A program made the position numbers and the translations under genes. Source: Peptoniphilus grossensis ph5 (GTDB lineage Bacteria > Bacillota > Clostridia > Tissierellales > Peptoniphilaceae). Taken from it: a DNA stretch of 38,825 nucleotides. The stretch is from contig NZ_HE978568.1 in NCBI RefSeq assembly GCF_000311825.1, positions 66,446 through 105,270 on the forward strand, written 5' to 3'. Below, one piece after another: positions 1 to 7,553 of this stretch (positions are counted from its first letter, which is position 1; each line of letters opens with the position of its first letter). The notes below the pieces were generated by a model, which saw only the letters and a program-made list of their open reading frames with translations, was not told where the DNA came from and ran no database searches.

Positions 1-1
1 A

Positions 2-24
2 AAGAAGCACCTGAGGTGCCTCTT
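2..24 (-). terminator. Terminator hairpin after the vor operon
   Basis: An inverted repeat (GCACC-TGA-GGTGC, extended by AAGA/TCTT across one mismatch) lies just past the last gene of the minus-strand operon. The T-run expected on the minus strand would fall at or beyond the window edge, so only the hairpin is visible. Confidence 0.5.
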
Positions 25-34
25 AAAAATTTTA

Positions 35-1237
35 TTACATTTTTGAGAACATTTGGTCAGCCCACCATTCTTCCTTGTAAATTTCGTACTGACCAGCAAT
101 TTGTTCTAGTTGGAAGTTTTCCCAATATTCAAGTTCATCGTAAAGTTTCTTTGCATTTGCATCTGTAGATTTTTCCTTAGCCTTAGCATAGAAAGCTATA
201 GAAGAATTTTTGATGTCCTTAGCTATTGCAAATACATTGAGTGCAAGTCTTGCCTTTTCTGGGTCAACCTTGCCCCAATCGTAATCTTCTCTCTTAGTAA
301 GTTTTGCCTTGATCTTGTCGGCAAGAGAAGTATCTTCTTTAGATTTTAATGTTTCCTTAAGTCCCTTTAGATAAGAGATGTGTTCTTCTGATTGATGAGA
401 AAGTGATGCGAAGATTTCTCCTGCATCGTCTCCCTTTAACATTTCAGCAGCCTTGTCGCAGAACTTAATAGATTCTGTTTCAATGGAAAGTGCTTCTTCA
501 ACAATTGACATTTCGTTGTCGAAAATCTTTTCGTCATCTTCTGCTGAATATTTTTTGATAGTCTTTAGGTATTCGATGTTTTCAAGATCTGTTCCGCTAA
601 GTTCAACACTTGCTGCAGTTTGTCTTGAGTAGTGGCTCTTAACCTGTGAATTAGTCTTTTCTGGAAGGATTTGACAAATTCCACCAACGCAGCCTGCTCC
701 CTTAATTGCTTCTTGTCCAGTCGCTATTGCTCTTTCATTTATTGGAAGTAGTTTTTTCTTTGAGTCGCCATAAACTTTTGTGAAGGCCTTTATAACTGAT
801 TCAACTTTTACAGTTTCAGTTACTTGCAAAAAGGCTCCAAGCATTACCATGTTGGCAACTTTTGCGTTTCCAAGTTCATTTGCCAAGTCATTTACTGGAA
901 TAGAAAATACATTTATGTCATCTCTTGTTGATGCTTTTTTAACAAGGGAAGAGTTTATGAATAAATTTCCGCCAGGTGCAACATATTGTTCAAATTTTTC
1001 TAGTGATGGTTCGTTCATAACTACTACATCTGTCGCTTGTGAAATTACTGGAGAGCCAACAGGTTCATCAGAAACTACAACTGAGCAGTTTGCAGAACCT
1101 CCACGCATTTCTGGTCCATAACTTGGTAGCCAAGAAACAAATTTGTTTTCAAGCATTCCTGAATAAGTTATAAGTTGACCCATTGCCATAATACCTTGTC
1201 CGCCAAATCCAGCAGCAATAATATCTCTAGTAGCCAT
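35..1237 (-). CDS. 2-oxoacid:ferredoxin oxidoreductase gamma subunit fused to a rubrerythrin-like domain
   Basis: Residues 1 to about 180 are a gamma subunit of a 2-oxoacid:ferredoxin oxidoreductase (2-oxoacid to acyl-CoA, CO2 and reduced ferredoxin). The glycine-rich AAGFGGQGI motif near the N-terminus and the PSYGPEMRGG segment are typical of this domain, which usually makes up a protein of 180-200 residues. This one has 400. After a linker with two cysteines (about 180-225), residues 240-400 form four predicted long helices resembling a rubrerythrin/ferritin-like bundle, with SEEHISYL in the second helix and SSIAFYAKAKEK in the third. Some expected Glu/His ligands are missing or out of register, so iron binding is uncertain. 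It is the last gene of the operon; its ATG overlaps the upstream stop in TAATG. The fusion is seen directly, and the role of the tail is inference. Confidence 0.85.
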   Translation of the reverse strand: MATRDIIAAGFGGQGIMAMGQLITYSGMLENKFVSWLPSYGPEMRGGSANCSVVVSDEPVGSPVISQATDVVVMNEPSLEKFEQYVAPGGNLFINSSLVKKASTRDDINVFSIPVNDLANELGNAKVANMVMLGAFLQVTETVKVESVIKAFTKVYGDSKKKLLPINERAIATGQEAIKGAGCVGGICQILPEKTNSQVKSHYSRQTAASVELSGTDLENIEYLKTIKKYSAEDDEKIFDNEMSIVEEALSIETESIKFCDKAAEMLKGDDAGEIFASLSHQSEEHISYLKGLKETLKSKEDTSLADKIKAKLTKREDYDWGKVDPEKARLALNVFAIAKDIKNSSIAFYAKAKEKSTDANAKKLYDELEYWENFQLEQIAGQYEIYKEEWWADQMFSKM

Positions 1238-1989
1238 TATTCACCCCTCCTAAAATTACCAAGTGGATAGTATGGAATCATATTATCTCTAAGCCATGCA
1301 AGTGCATCTGCAGGAGGAAGTCCCCAGTTTGTTGGGCAAGATGATAAAACTTCTACAATTCCAAAGCCCTTGCCTTCAAGTTGATATTTGAAACATTCTT
1401 TAATAGCTTTCTTTGCCTTTCTAATATTTGCTGGAGTGTCAACAGAAACTCTTTCAACAAATTTTGCTCCGTCAATAGTAGCAAGCATTTCAGATACTTT
1501 AATTGGCTTACCACACCAAGCTTCGTCTCTTCCGTAAGGGGAAGTTGTTGTAACTTGACCAACTAAGGTTGTTGGTGCCATTTGTCCACCAGTCATACCA
1601 TAAATTGCGTTGTTGACGAAAATTGTTGAAATATTTTCTCCTCTGTGAGCTGCTTGAACGATTTCTGCAGTACCAATAGAAGCCAAGTCGCCATCGCCTT
1701 GGTAAGTGAATACTAAATTGTCTGGGTGAACTCTCTTTATGCCTGTTGCAACAGCAGGAGCTCTACCGTGAGCTGCTTCGTGCATGTCGCAGTTAAAATA
1801 TTTGTAAGCAAGAACTGCACAACCAACTGGTGCAACTCCAATTGCATCGTCTAAAACTCCTAGTTCAACTAAGGATTCTGCCACTAATTTGTGGATAACT
1901 CCGTGAGTACATCCTGGACAATAGTGAGTTTCATTTCTAGTCAAACCAACTGAATATTTATATAAAACTTGTTCATTAGTTTTTTCCAT
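1237..1989 (-). CDS. 2-oxoacid:ferredoxin oxidoreductase, TPP-binding beta subunit
   Basis: This is the thiamine-pyrophosphate subunit that, with the alpha subunit upstream, decarboxylates 2-oxoacids and passes electrons through Fe-S centres to ferredoxin. The sequence has the early CPGCTHG motif, AHGRAPAVATG and the TPP/Mg motif GDGDLASIG followed about 25 residues later by NNAIYGMTGGQ. At 250 residues it has the usual length. It starts in a TAATG overlap with the vorB stop and ends in a second TAATG overlap with the gamma subunit, so translation of the three is probably coupled. In this family the alpha, beta and gamma arrangement with a separate small ferredoxin fits branched-chain (VOR) or 2-oxoglutarate (KOR) enzymes; I favour VOR from the alpha subunit. 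Confidence 0.93.
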   Translation of the reverse strand: MEKTNEQVLYKYSVGLTRNETHYCPGCTHGVIHKLVAESLVELGVLDDAIGVAPVGCAVLAYKYFNCDMHEAAHGRAPAVATGIKRVHPDNLVFTYQGDGDLASIGTAEIVQAAHRGENISTIFVNNAIYGMTGGQMAPTTLVGQVTTTSPYGRDEAWCGKPIKVSEMLATIDGAKFVERVSVDTPANIRKAKKAIKECFKYQLEGKGFGIVEVLSSCPTNWGLPPADALAWLRDNMIPYYPLGNFRRGE

Positions 1990-3053
1990 TATTTGAGACC
2001 TCCTAAAACTTCAAAAGCAGCTTCTTTAATTTCTTCCACATTTGGAATTACGCCACCTTGTCTTCCAAAGAAGTGAACCTTTTGTCTACCTTCAACTGCA
2101 ATCTTGACATCGTCAGTCATTTGACCTTGGTTCATTTCGCAAACTAAAATGTCTTTGCAATTTGGATTTATTCCCTTGAAAGCTTCATAAGGATATGGCC
2201 AACAAGTTATTGGACGGATAAGACCAACTTTGTGACCTTCTTTTCTTAAGTGTTCAATTGCACTCTTTGCAATTCTAGCAGTAGTTCCATAGGCACTGAT
2301 AACTAAATCAGCATCTTCAATTCCATCAACTTCTACTCTAATTTCATTTTCTGTAACTTGTCTATATTTTTCAATTAAGTGCTTGTTGTGTTCTTCAAGT
2401 TCATCAGCAGAAAGATAAATTGAGTTTATAATATTTCTTTCGCCATGATTCTTTCCCTTGCCTCTTGTTGCCCAAGTTTTTTCAGGGAGATCCATTTTTT
2501 CTTGCATGCCAAATTCAACTGGTTCCATCATTTGTCCAAGTACACCGTCACTCATGATAACGACAGGATTTCTGTACTTGTCTGCTAGGTCAAAGCCAAG
2601 TTCAATTAAATTTACAAGTTCTTGCACAGAAGATGGTGCTAGGGTAATTGTTCTGTAGTCACCATTTCCGCCGCCTCTTGTTGATTGGAAATAATCAGTT
2701 TGAGAAGGTTGAATAGATCCAAGTCCTGGACCACCTCTCATCATATTTACGATTACGCAAGGAAGTTCTGCCCCTGCCATATAAGAAATACCTTCTTGCA
2801 TTAGTGAAACTCCAGGAGAAGAAGATGAAGTCATAACTCTTGCTCCAGCTCCTGCAGCACCATAAAGCATATTTATAGCTGCAACTTCAGACTCAGCTTG
2901 TAAAAAACATCCGTCAACCTTTGGAAGTTCCCTTGATAAGTATTCAGGAATTTCAGATTGAGGAGTAATAGGATAACCGAAAAAATATTTACAACCAGCT
3001 TCTATAGCTGCTGCACCAACTGCTTCGTTTCCCTTCATAAGTACTTTTGTCAT
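1989..3053 (-). CDS. vorB: 2-oxoacid:ferredoxin oxidoreductase alpha subunit (VorB-type)
   Basis: This is the catalytic alpha subunit of the ferredoxin oxidoreductase. It opens with MTKVLMKGNEAVGAAAIEAG, then YFFGYPITPQSEIPE and LQAESEVAAINMLYGAAGAG, the pyrimidine-binding part of the TPP site, followed by MTSSSSPG and RGGPGLGSIQPSQTDYFQ. The C-terminal half (about 255-354) is the transketolase C-like domain with VISAYGTTAR and GLIRPITCWP. Its 354 residues match the VorB family, which oxidises the 2-oxoacids of valine, leucine and isoleucine; substrate cannot be settled from sequence alone. It lies 11 bases after the ferredoxin gene and overlaps the beta subunit. Confidence 0.9.
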   Translation of the reverse strand: MTKVLMKGNEAVGAAAIEAGCKYFFGYPITPQSEIPEYLSRELPKVDGCFLQAESEVAAINMLYGAAGAGARVMTSSSSPGVSLMQEGISYMAGAELPCVIVNMMRGGPGLGSIQPSQTDYFQSTRGGGNGDYRTITLAPSSVQELVNLIELGFDLADKYRNPVVIMSDGVLGQMMEPVEFGMQEKMDLPEKTWATRGKGKNHGERNIINSIYLSADELEEHNKHLIEKYRQVTENEIRVEVDGIEDADLVISAYGTTARIAKSAIEHLRKEGHKVGLIRPITCWPYPYEAFKGINPNCKDILVCEMNQGQMTDDVKIAVEGRQKVHFFGRQGGVIPNVEEIKEAAFEVLGGLK

Positions 3054-3064
3054 GTAAACACCCC

Positions 3065-3283
3065 TTAAGAAATTTTATAAACTGTAATAATTGAATCAGG
3101 ACAAGTTATTGCACAGTTTTGGCATGCAATACAATCTTCTGGTCTCTTTGCCATTGCAGGTGCATAACCCTTTTTGTTAATAGTGTCCACATCAATTTCA
3201 ATTACATTTTTAGGACATACAGTTACGCATAGTCCACAACCCTTACATCTGTCGCTTTCAAACTCAACTCTTCCTTTAGCCAT
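3065..3283 (-). CDS. 2x[4Fe-4S] ferredoxin-like delta subunit
   Basis: This 72-residue protein carries two CxxCxxCxxxCP clusters, CKGCGLCVTVCP and CIACQNCAITCP, which is the bacterial two-cluster ferredoxin fold. Placed directly before vorB in the same operon, it is the delta (electron-transfer) subunit of the oxidoreductase rather than a free ferredoxin. The ribosome binding site AGGAGGT is close to its ATG. Electrons from the TPP site would pass through these clusters to an external ferredoxin. Confidence 0.93.
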   Translation of the reverse strand: MAKGRVEFESDRCKGCGLCVTVCPKNVIEIDVDTINKKGYAPAMAKRPEDCIACQNCAITCPDSIITVYKIS

Positions 3284-3293
3284 TATTTACCTC

Positions 3294-3986
3294 CTATAAC
3301 ATCCAATCTTCTCTAAAATATAAGTCTATTGGAAAAACTTCTGCTGCTAAATTTAAAGCCCTAACTTCCTTCTCAATGCTTCTTAGGCAGACTGCATAGA
3401 CATAGGGAAGATTTAACTTCTCTGAAACTTCTCTGGCAAGCTCATCGCCATACAAGAGATCATCTGCAGTAGTCTCCTTCAAAAAGTGAGTAGTGTTAAT
3501 TATTCCCGTCACCTTGGTTTGTGAATGACCTTCCACTTGTCCAATGAAATCTCTCACAGACTGAAAGTCCTTAGTCTCTGGTCTATTTCTATTGATGACA
3601 AAGTAGTGGTCGTAGCCCTCTCTTTTTAAAATATCTCTATACCTGCCAAGAGAAAGTGAACCCTTAGGATTGCCGCCAACATCTAATACAGCTCTGTAGT
3701 TTTTATTTTCAAGTGGTTTTAAAATTGCTGCATCAACTGCTGGTATATCCAAGGCATTTTTTTCACGCATACTAGATGAAAAGGATTCCACGCCGTGCTC
3801 GCTTAAAAAATCCATTTTCTCTCTCAGTCTAAAGTATGTATTAATAATATCAAGATCAACTGCTGCAACCTTGTCAAAGTACCTTCTAAGGTACAAGGCA
3901 TAGTTAATTGCAAACTCTGTCTTTCCACTGCCAAAGTGTCCTGTAATGATTTTTATCCTATTGCCTGTTTCTACTTCAGTAAACAT
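3294..3986 (-). CDS. P-loop ATPase heading the vor operon
   Basis: A 230-residue nucleotide-binding protein with a Walker A motif GHFGSGKTEFAINYAL near residue 16, DLDIINTYFRLRE shortly after (a SIMIBI/MinD-like switch region) and AVLDVGGNPKGSLSLGRY as a Walker B-like segment. Length and motifs resemble ParA/MinD-type ATPases, but the exact family is not recognised. It is the first gene after the operon promoter, 11 bases before the ferredoxin subunit. By position it may help with cofactor or Fe-S assembly of the oxidoreductase, but that is inference from context only. Confidence 0.75.
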   Translation of the reverse strand: MFTEVETGNRIKIITGHFGSGKTEFAINYALYLRRYFDKVAAVDLDIINTYFRLREKMDFLSEHGVESFSSSMREKNALDIPAVDAAILKPLENKNYRAVLDVGGNPKGSLSLGRYRDILKREGYDHYFVINRNRPETKDFQSVRDFIGQVEGHSQTKVTGIINTTHFLKETTADDLLYGDELAREVSEKLNLPYVYAVCLRSIEKEVRALNLAAEVFPIDLYFREDWML

Positions 3987-4014
3987 TTCTCCTCCCTTCT
4001 AAAACACCAACTAT

Positions 4015-4043
4015 ATTATACATCAATTGAAAACTTTTGAAAA
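4015..4043 (-). promoter_or_regulatory. Promoter of the vor operon
   Basis: On the minus strand a perfect -10 (TATAAT, 4020-4015) lies about 30 bases before the first start codon. The -35 (TTTTCA, 4043-4038, 17-base spacing) matches only four of six consensus bases. Confidence 0.5.
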
Positions 4044-4044
4044 C

Positions 4045-4290
4045 AATTGCAGGTTTATTTTAAATTAATTATTTCATTTTATTTAATTTCTCCCCATAAA
4101 AATTTTTTGTCTTCTTAAAAATATTTTTATGGATTAGCTTATTTTAGAGCTTAAAAAAATTTCACAAAATTAATATATTTTTCTTAAAAATAAATTTTTG
4201 CCGGTAAAAAATTTTTTGGAAATTTTAAATTTAGGGCGAAAAAATATTTTTTTAGGAAAATTTTTATGTAAAAAATAAAAATTCCATAAA
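4045..4290. other. AT-rich divergent spacer, no gene seen
   Basis: This is the stretch between the divergent vor and htpG promoters. It is extremely AT-rich with many A and T runs. I see no open frame with a ribosome binding site, no strong hairpin and no RNA gene. Confidence 0.6.
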
Positions 4291-4293
4291 AAT

Positions 4294-4322
4294 TTGACTA
4301 TTTATATGAAAAGATATATATT
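4294..4322 (+). promoter_or_regulatory. Promoter of htpG
   Basis: The -35 is TTGACT (4294-4299) and the -10 is TATATT (4317-4322), with the ideal 17-base spacer. The CIRCE operator starts two bases after the -10, so a bound repressor would cover the transcription start. Confidence 0.75.
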
Positions 4323-4354
4323 ATTAGCAGATGCACTTGTCGAGTGCTAATAAT
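4320..4354 (+). promoter_or_regulatory. CIRCE (HrcA operator) of htpG
   Basis: The classical CIRCE is TTAGCACTC-N9-GAGTGCTAA. Here the left arm at 4324-4332 is TTAGCAGAT (outer six bases conserved), the spacer is nine bases, and the right arm at 4342-4350 is the perfect GAGTGCTAA. The outer part extends to 10-base perfect arms, ATTATTAGCA (4320-4329) and TGCTAATAAT (4345-4354). HrcA repression of htpG is inferred; hrcA itself is not in the window. Confidence 0.85.
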
Positions 4355-4398
4355 TTTGAAAAAATTTGAGAAAAATAAAATTGAAGAAAGGTGATTAA

Positions 4399-6249
4399 AT
4401 GAAAAATAAAAAATACAATGCTGAAACCGAAAGACTAATGGACTTAATGATTAACTCCATTTACACAAATAAAGAAATATTTTTGCGCGAGTTAATTTCA
4501 AATGCCTCTGACGCCATGGACAAGATGTACTACATCGCCCTTAACGACGACAAGGTGAAATTCAACCACGAAGATTATTTTATAAGAATTAGACCTGACA
4601 AGGAAAAGAGAACTATTAGCATTGAAGATAACGGCATAGGCATGACTGAAGATGAACTTGTTACAAACTTGGGCACAATAGCAAAGTCTGGCTCCCTTGA
4701 TTTTAAAAACCTAAATGAAAAAAATGAGGACCACGAAATAATTGGACAATTTGGCGTGGGTTTTTACTCTGCCTTTATGGTTGCCGATGAAATTAATGTC
4801 CTCACAAGATCCTATAAGGAAGATGGGGCTCACCTTTGGAATTCCAAGGGCGCCAAGGGCTACACAATTTCTGACGCAGAAAAGGATGGCCACGGCACAA
4901 TAGTGACTCTCCACTTAAATGAAAACACAAAAGACGAGGACTACGACAAGTACCTTGACGAATACCAAATAAGAGAACTTGTCAGCCACTACTCCAACTA
5001 CATCTCCTATCCAATAAAGATGGAAGTGGAAAAGAAAAGACCAGCAGCTGACTCCACAGAAGAGGATCCAAAATTTGAATCCTATAGAGAAGATGATGTT
5101 CTCAACTCCTCTGTTCCAATGTGGAGAAAAAATAAAAATGAATTGAAGGAGGAAGACTACAACAACTTCTTTAGGCAAAGACACTTTGGCTTTGAAGATC
5201 CCCTTGCCCACCTTCACATCAGCGTGGAAGGCATGATTTCTTTTAAGGCAATCCTATACATTCCATCAAGAAGACCTTTTGACTTCTTGAGTCCAGATAG
5301 AAAGGGCGGACTTGAACTTTACTCCAACGGAGTCTTAATCACGGAAAAATGCGAAGACCTACTTCCAGATTATTTGAACTTCGTCAAGGGTGTAGTTGAT
5401 TCAGAAGACATTTCCCTAAATATCTCTCGTGAAATGCTCCAAAAAACTCGCGAGCTTCAACTTATAAAGAAAAACATAGAAAAGAAAATCCTAGAAGAAC
5501 TTGGGAAAATTCTTAAAAATGACAGGGAAAAATATGCTGAATTCTTTAAAAACTTTGGCGTAAGCTTAAAATCTGGTGCCTACGAAAACTTTGGTGCCGA
5601 CAAGGACAAGCTAAAGGACCTATTTATCTACGACACGACAAAGAGAGCAAATGTGACATTTAATGAGTATAGAAAGGACATGGGACCAGACCAAGACTTC
5701 ATCTATTACGCCAATGGCACATCTCTTGATGCCATCAAGGACCTTCCACAAATAAAACACTTCATGGAAGAGGGCATTGAAGTCCTTGCCCTAACTGACC
5801 CAATAGACGAATTTGTCATCAAGATGCTTGACGAGTACGATGGCAAGAAATTCAAGTCAATTTCTGAAACAGAAGTTAAGGAAGAAGACGAAAAAAATCT
5901 TGGTGACTATGTAAAGAAGATGAAGGACCTTTTATCTGGCGAAGTTTCATCAATAAAGGAAAATCCAAAGCTAAAAGATGACGCAGCTTATCTATCAAGT
6001 AGGGGTGAAATCTCCATAGAAATGGAAAAAACCCTTAGCCACATGCCAAATAACGAAGCCTTTAAGGCAGACAAGGTTTTGGAAATAAATCCAAACCACC
6101 CTGCTGTTAAAAAATTAAAGGACATGGACAAGGACTCAGAAGAATTTAAAACTTACACAGAATTACTTTACGACGGCGCAAGACTTGTAGCAGGCCTAGA
6201 CATAAAAGACCCCATCGCCTATGCAAGAAATGTATCAAAGTTGATGTAA
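4399..6249 (+). CDS. htpG: Molecular chaperone HtpG (Hsp90)
   Basis: This is a cytoplasmic ATP-dependent Hsp90 chaperone. The N-terminal GHKL ATPase domain shows LISNASDAMDK (about residue 33), DNGIGMTEDEL (about 78) and GQFGVGFYSAFMVAD (about 115). The middle domain has the SRRPFDF region and NISREMLQ with its catalytic-loop arginine, and the C-terminal dimerisation domain runs to residue 616, normal for bacterial HtpG. The start ATG follows AAAGGTG with good spacing. It stands alone between its CIRCE promoter and a hairpin terminator. Control by HrcA is unlike Bacillus subtilis, where htpG is outside the HrcA regulon. Confidence 0.97.
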   Translation: MKNKKYNAETERLMDLMINSIYTNKEIFLRELISNASDAMDKMYYIALNDDKVKFNHEDYFIRIRPDKEKRTISIEDNGIGMTEDELVTNLGTIAKSGSLDFKNLNEKNEDHEIIGQFGVGFYSAFMVADEINVLTRSYKEDGAHLWNSKGAKGYTISDAEKDGHGTIVTLHLNENTKDEDYDKYLDEYQIRELVSHYSNYISYPIKMEVEKKRPAADSTEEDPKFESYREDDVLNSSVPMWRKNKNELKEEDYNNFFRQRHFGFEDPLAHLHISVEGMISFKAILYIPSRRPFDFLSPDRKGGLELYSNGVLITEKCEDLLPDYLNFVKGVVDSEDISLNISREMLQKTRELQLIKKNIEKKILEELGKILKNDREKYAEFFKNFGVSLKSGAYENFGADKDKLKDLFIYDTTKRANVTFNEYRKDMGPDQDFIYYANGTSLDAIKDLPQIKHFMEEGIEVLALTDPIDEFVIKMLDEYDGKKFKSISETEVKEEDEKNLGDYVKKMKDLLSGEVSSIKENPKLKDDAAYLSSRGEISIEMEKTLSHMPNNEAFKADKVLEINPNHPAVKKLKDMDKDSEEFKTYTELLYDGARLVAGLDIKDPIAYARNVSKLM

Positions 6250-6292
6250 AAGATTTTGTGAAAAATAATTAAAATTTAAAGACAAAAAATTA

Positions 6293-6325
6293 GGCTCTTT
6301 TCTTTGCGAGAAGAGCCTTTTATTG
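6293..6325 (+). terminator. Bidirectional terminator between htpG and the membrane protein gene
   Basis: GGCTCTTTTC and GAGAAGAGCC form a 10-pair stem (one G-U) with a five-base loop, followed by TTTTATTG on the plus strand. Minus-strand reading gives TAATTTTTTG after the stem, so it can also end the converging gene at 6357. Confidence 0.85.
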
Positions 6326-6356
6326 TTGTTTTATTTGTCTATGAATTTTAAAAAAC

Positions 6357-6740
6357 TCATGACTTTTTATTAAAAAGTAAAAATATATTTTCCCCTAGGA
6401 GCAAGAAAAAATACAGGACATTGAAATCATTGAGGTATGAAAAATTTTCAGGTAAATAATATTTTTTTGTTACCATATAAATTGCCAGTATAAAAATTTC
6501 AATTAAGAAAAGTATTCCAGCAGATTTTTTTGATAACTTACTTGCAAAATTAAAAAAATAGGCAAGCATAAAGCCCAAAAATAAAATCATTATAATTTTA
6601 AGAAGAGCTAAGATAAGCATGTATTTTATATCAAAAGTAGCTTGGATTTTACTATTTATGTATCCAAAAATTTTTAGACTGATTAGGTTTAAAATTGGGA
6701 AAAGAAAAATCACAATTATAAAATTTATATATTTTTTCAA
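6357..6740 (-). CDS. Small integral membrane protein, unknown function
   Basis: A 127-residue protein not recognised as any named family. It contains about four hydrophobic segments: residues 5-24, 40-65, 73-92 and 107-123. It has no signal-peptidase or lipobox site and no conserved catalytic residues that I can see. The start ATG is preceded by AGGAGGCTA. It is a single-gene unit converging on htpG and divergent from the AbiE operon, and it shows no evident link to either. Confidence 0.6.
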   Translation of the reverse strand: MKKYINFIIVIFLFPILNLISLKIFGYINSKIQATFDIKYMLILALLKIIMILFLGFMLAYFFNFASKLSKKSAGILFLIEIFILAIYMVTKKYYLPENFSYLNDFNVLYFFLLLGENIFLLFNKKS

Positions 6741-6891
6741 AGTAGCCTCCTAACTTTTAATTTCCCCTTTACATCTTATAATATTACTAAAGGCATTTAC
6801 TTATCTCTATTTTACTAAAAAATATCATATACATTATTATAAATCAATTTTAAGCTTATGAATTAAGATAAATAATTTTAATTAAAATAAT

Positions 6892-6946
6892 TTTTGTTGT
6901 ATTTGTGCGTACAAATTGATAAAATGTAAGCACAAAAGCAACAAAA
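6892..6946 (+). promoter_or_regulatory. Inverted repeat over the abiE promoter, probable AbiEi operator
   Basis: Two 21-base arms, 6892-6912 and 6926-6946, are inverted copies matching at 18 of 21 positions (core TTTGTGC and GCACAAA), separated by 13 bases. A -10-like TAAAAT (6920-6925) sits in the spacer. AbiEi antitoxins are known to repress their own promoter by binding inverted repeats, so this is the likely autoregulatory site. Confidence 0.7.
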
Positions 6947-6959
6947 CCGAGGTGATATT

Positions 6960-7553
6960 TTGAATTATATAGAAATTATTGAAAATAAAATAAAAGAAAA
7001 CCAGGGGATAATAACTAATAGGGAACTTGCAAAAAATAACATACCTACTATTTATCTTCATCGAATGGTTAAAGATGGATTTCTAGAAAGAGTTGATAGA
7101 GGCGTTTATATCTCAAAGGACGGCGATCACGATGAATACTATTTTTTTTCAAACAGATATGATGTGCCTATTTTTTCTTATACATCTTCTCTATACCTTC
7201 ATGATGTCACAGATTTTATCCCCCAGAAGATGGAAGTAACAGTGTATAGAGGCTACAATGCTCACAGAATTGATAAAAATGTAATTGTTCATTATGTAAG
7301 TAGGGACCTTTATGGGCTTGGAATTACTAAAATAAAAACTAAGTATGGAAATATGGTTAAAGCCTATAATAAAGAACGAACTTTTTGTGATTTTGTAAAA
7401 AGTCGAAAGGAAATAGACAGTGAACTTTTTTCCAAAACCATAAATAATTACATTAAGGATAAGAATAAAGATTTGAATAAACTTTATGACTATGCAAGGA
7501 AAATGCAAATCGAAAGAGAAGTAAGCGAAATAATCGAGGTTATCTATGAATAA
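6960..7553 (+). CDS. abiEi: Type IV antitoxin, AbiEi family
   Basis: This is the antitoxin and autorepressor of an AbiE abortive-infection module. Residues 1-75 form a winged-helix domain (GIITNRELAKNNIPTIYLHR, then RVDRGVYIS), and residues 80-197 are the AbiEi C-terminal domain (YTSSLYLHDVTDFIP, VTVYRGYNAHRID, KERTFCDFVK). The start is TTG after GAGGTGA; no closer ATG fits the family N-terminus. It overlaps the toxin gene by eight bases (ATGAATAA), typical of coupled antitoxin-toxin pairs. In known AbiE systems the antitoxin represses transcription without binding the toxin. Confidence 0.88.
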   Translation: MNYIEIIENKIKENQGIITNRELAKNNIPTIYLHRMVKDGFLERVDRGVYISKDGDHDEYYFFSNRYDVPIFSYTSSLYLHDVTDFIPQKMEVTVYRGYNAHRIDKNVIVHYVSRDLYGLGITKIKTKYGNMVKAYNKERTFCDFVKSRKEIDSELFSKTINNYIKDKNKDLNKLYDYARKMQIEREVSEIIEVIYE

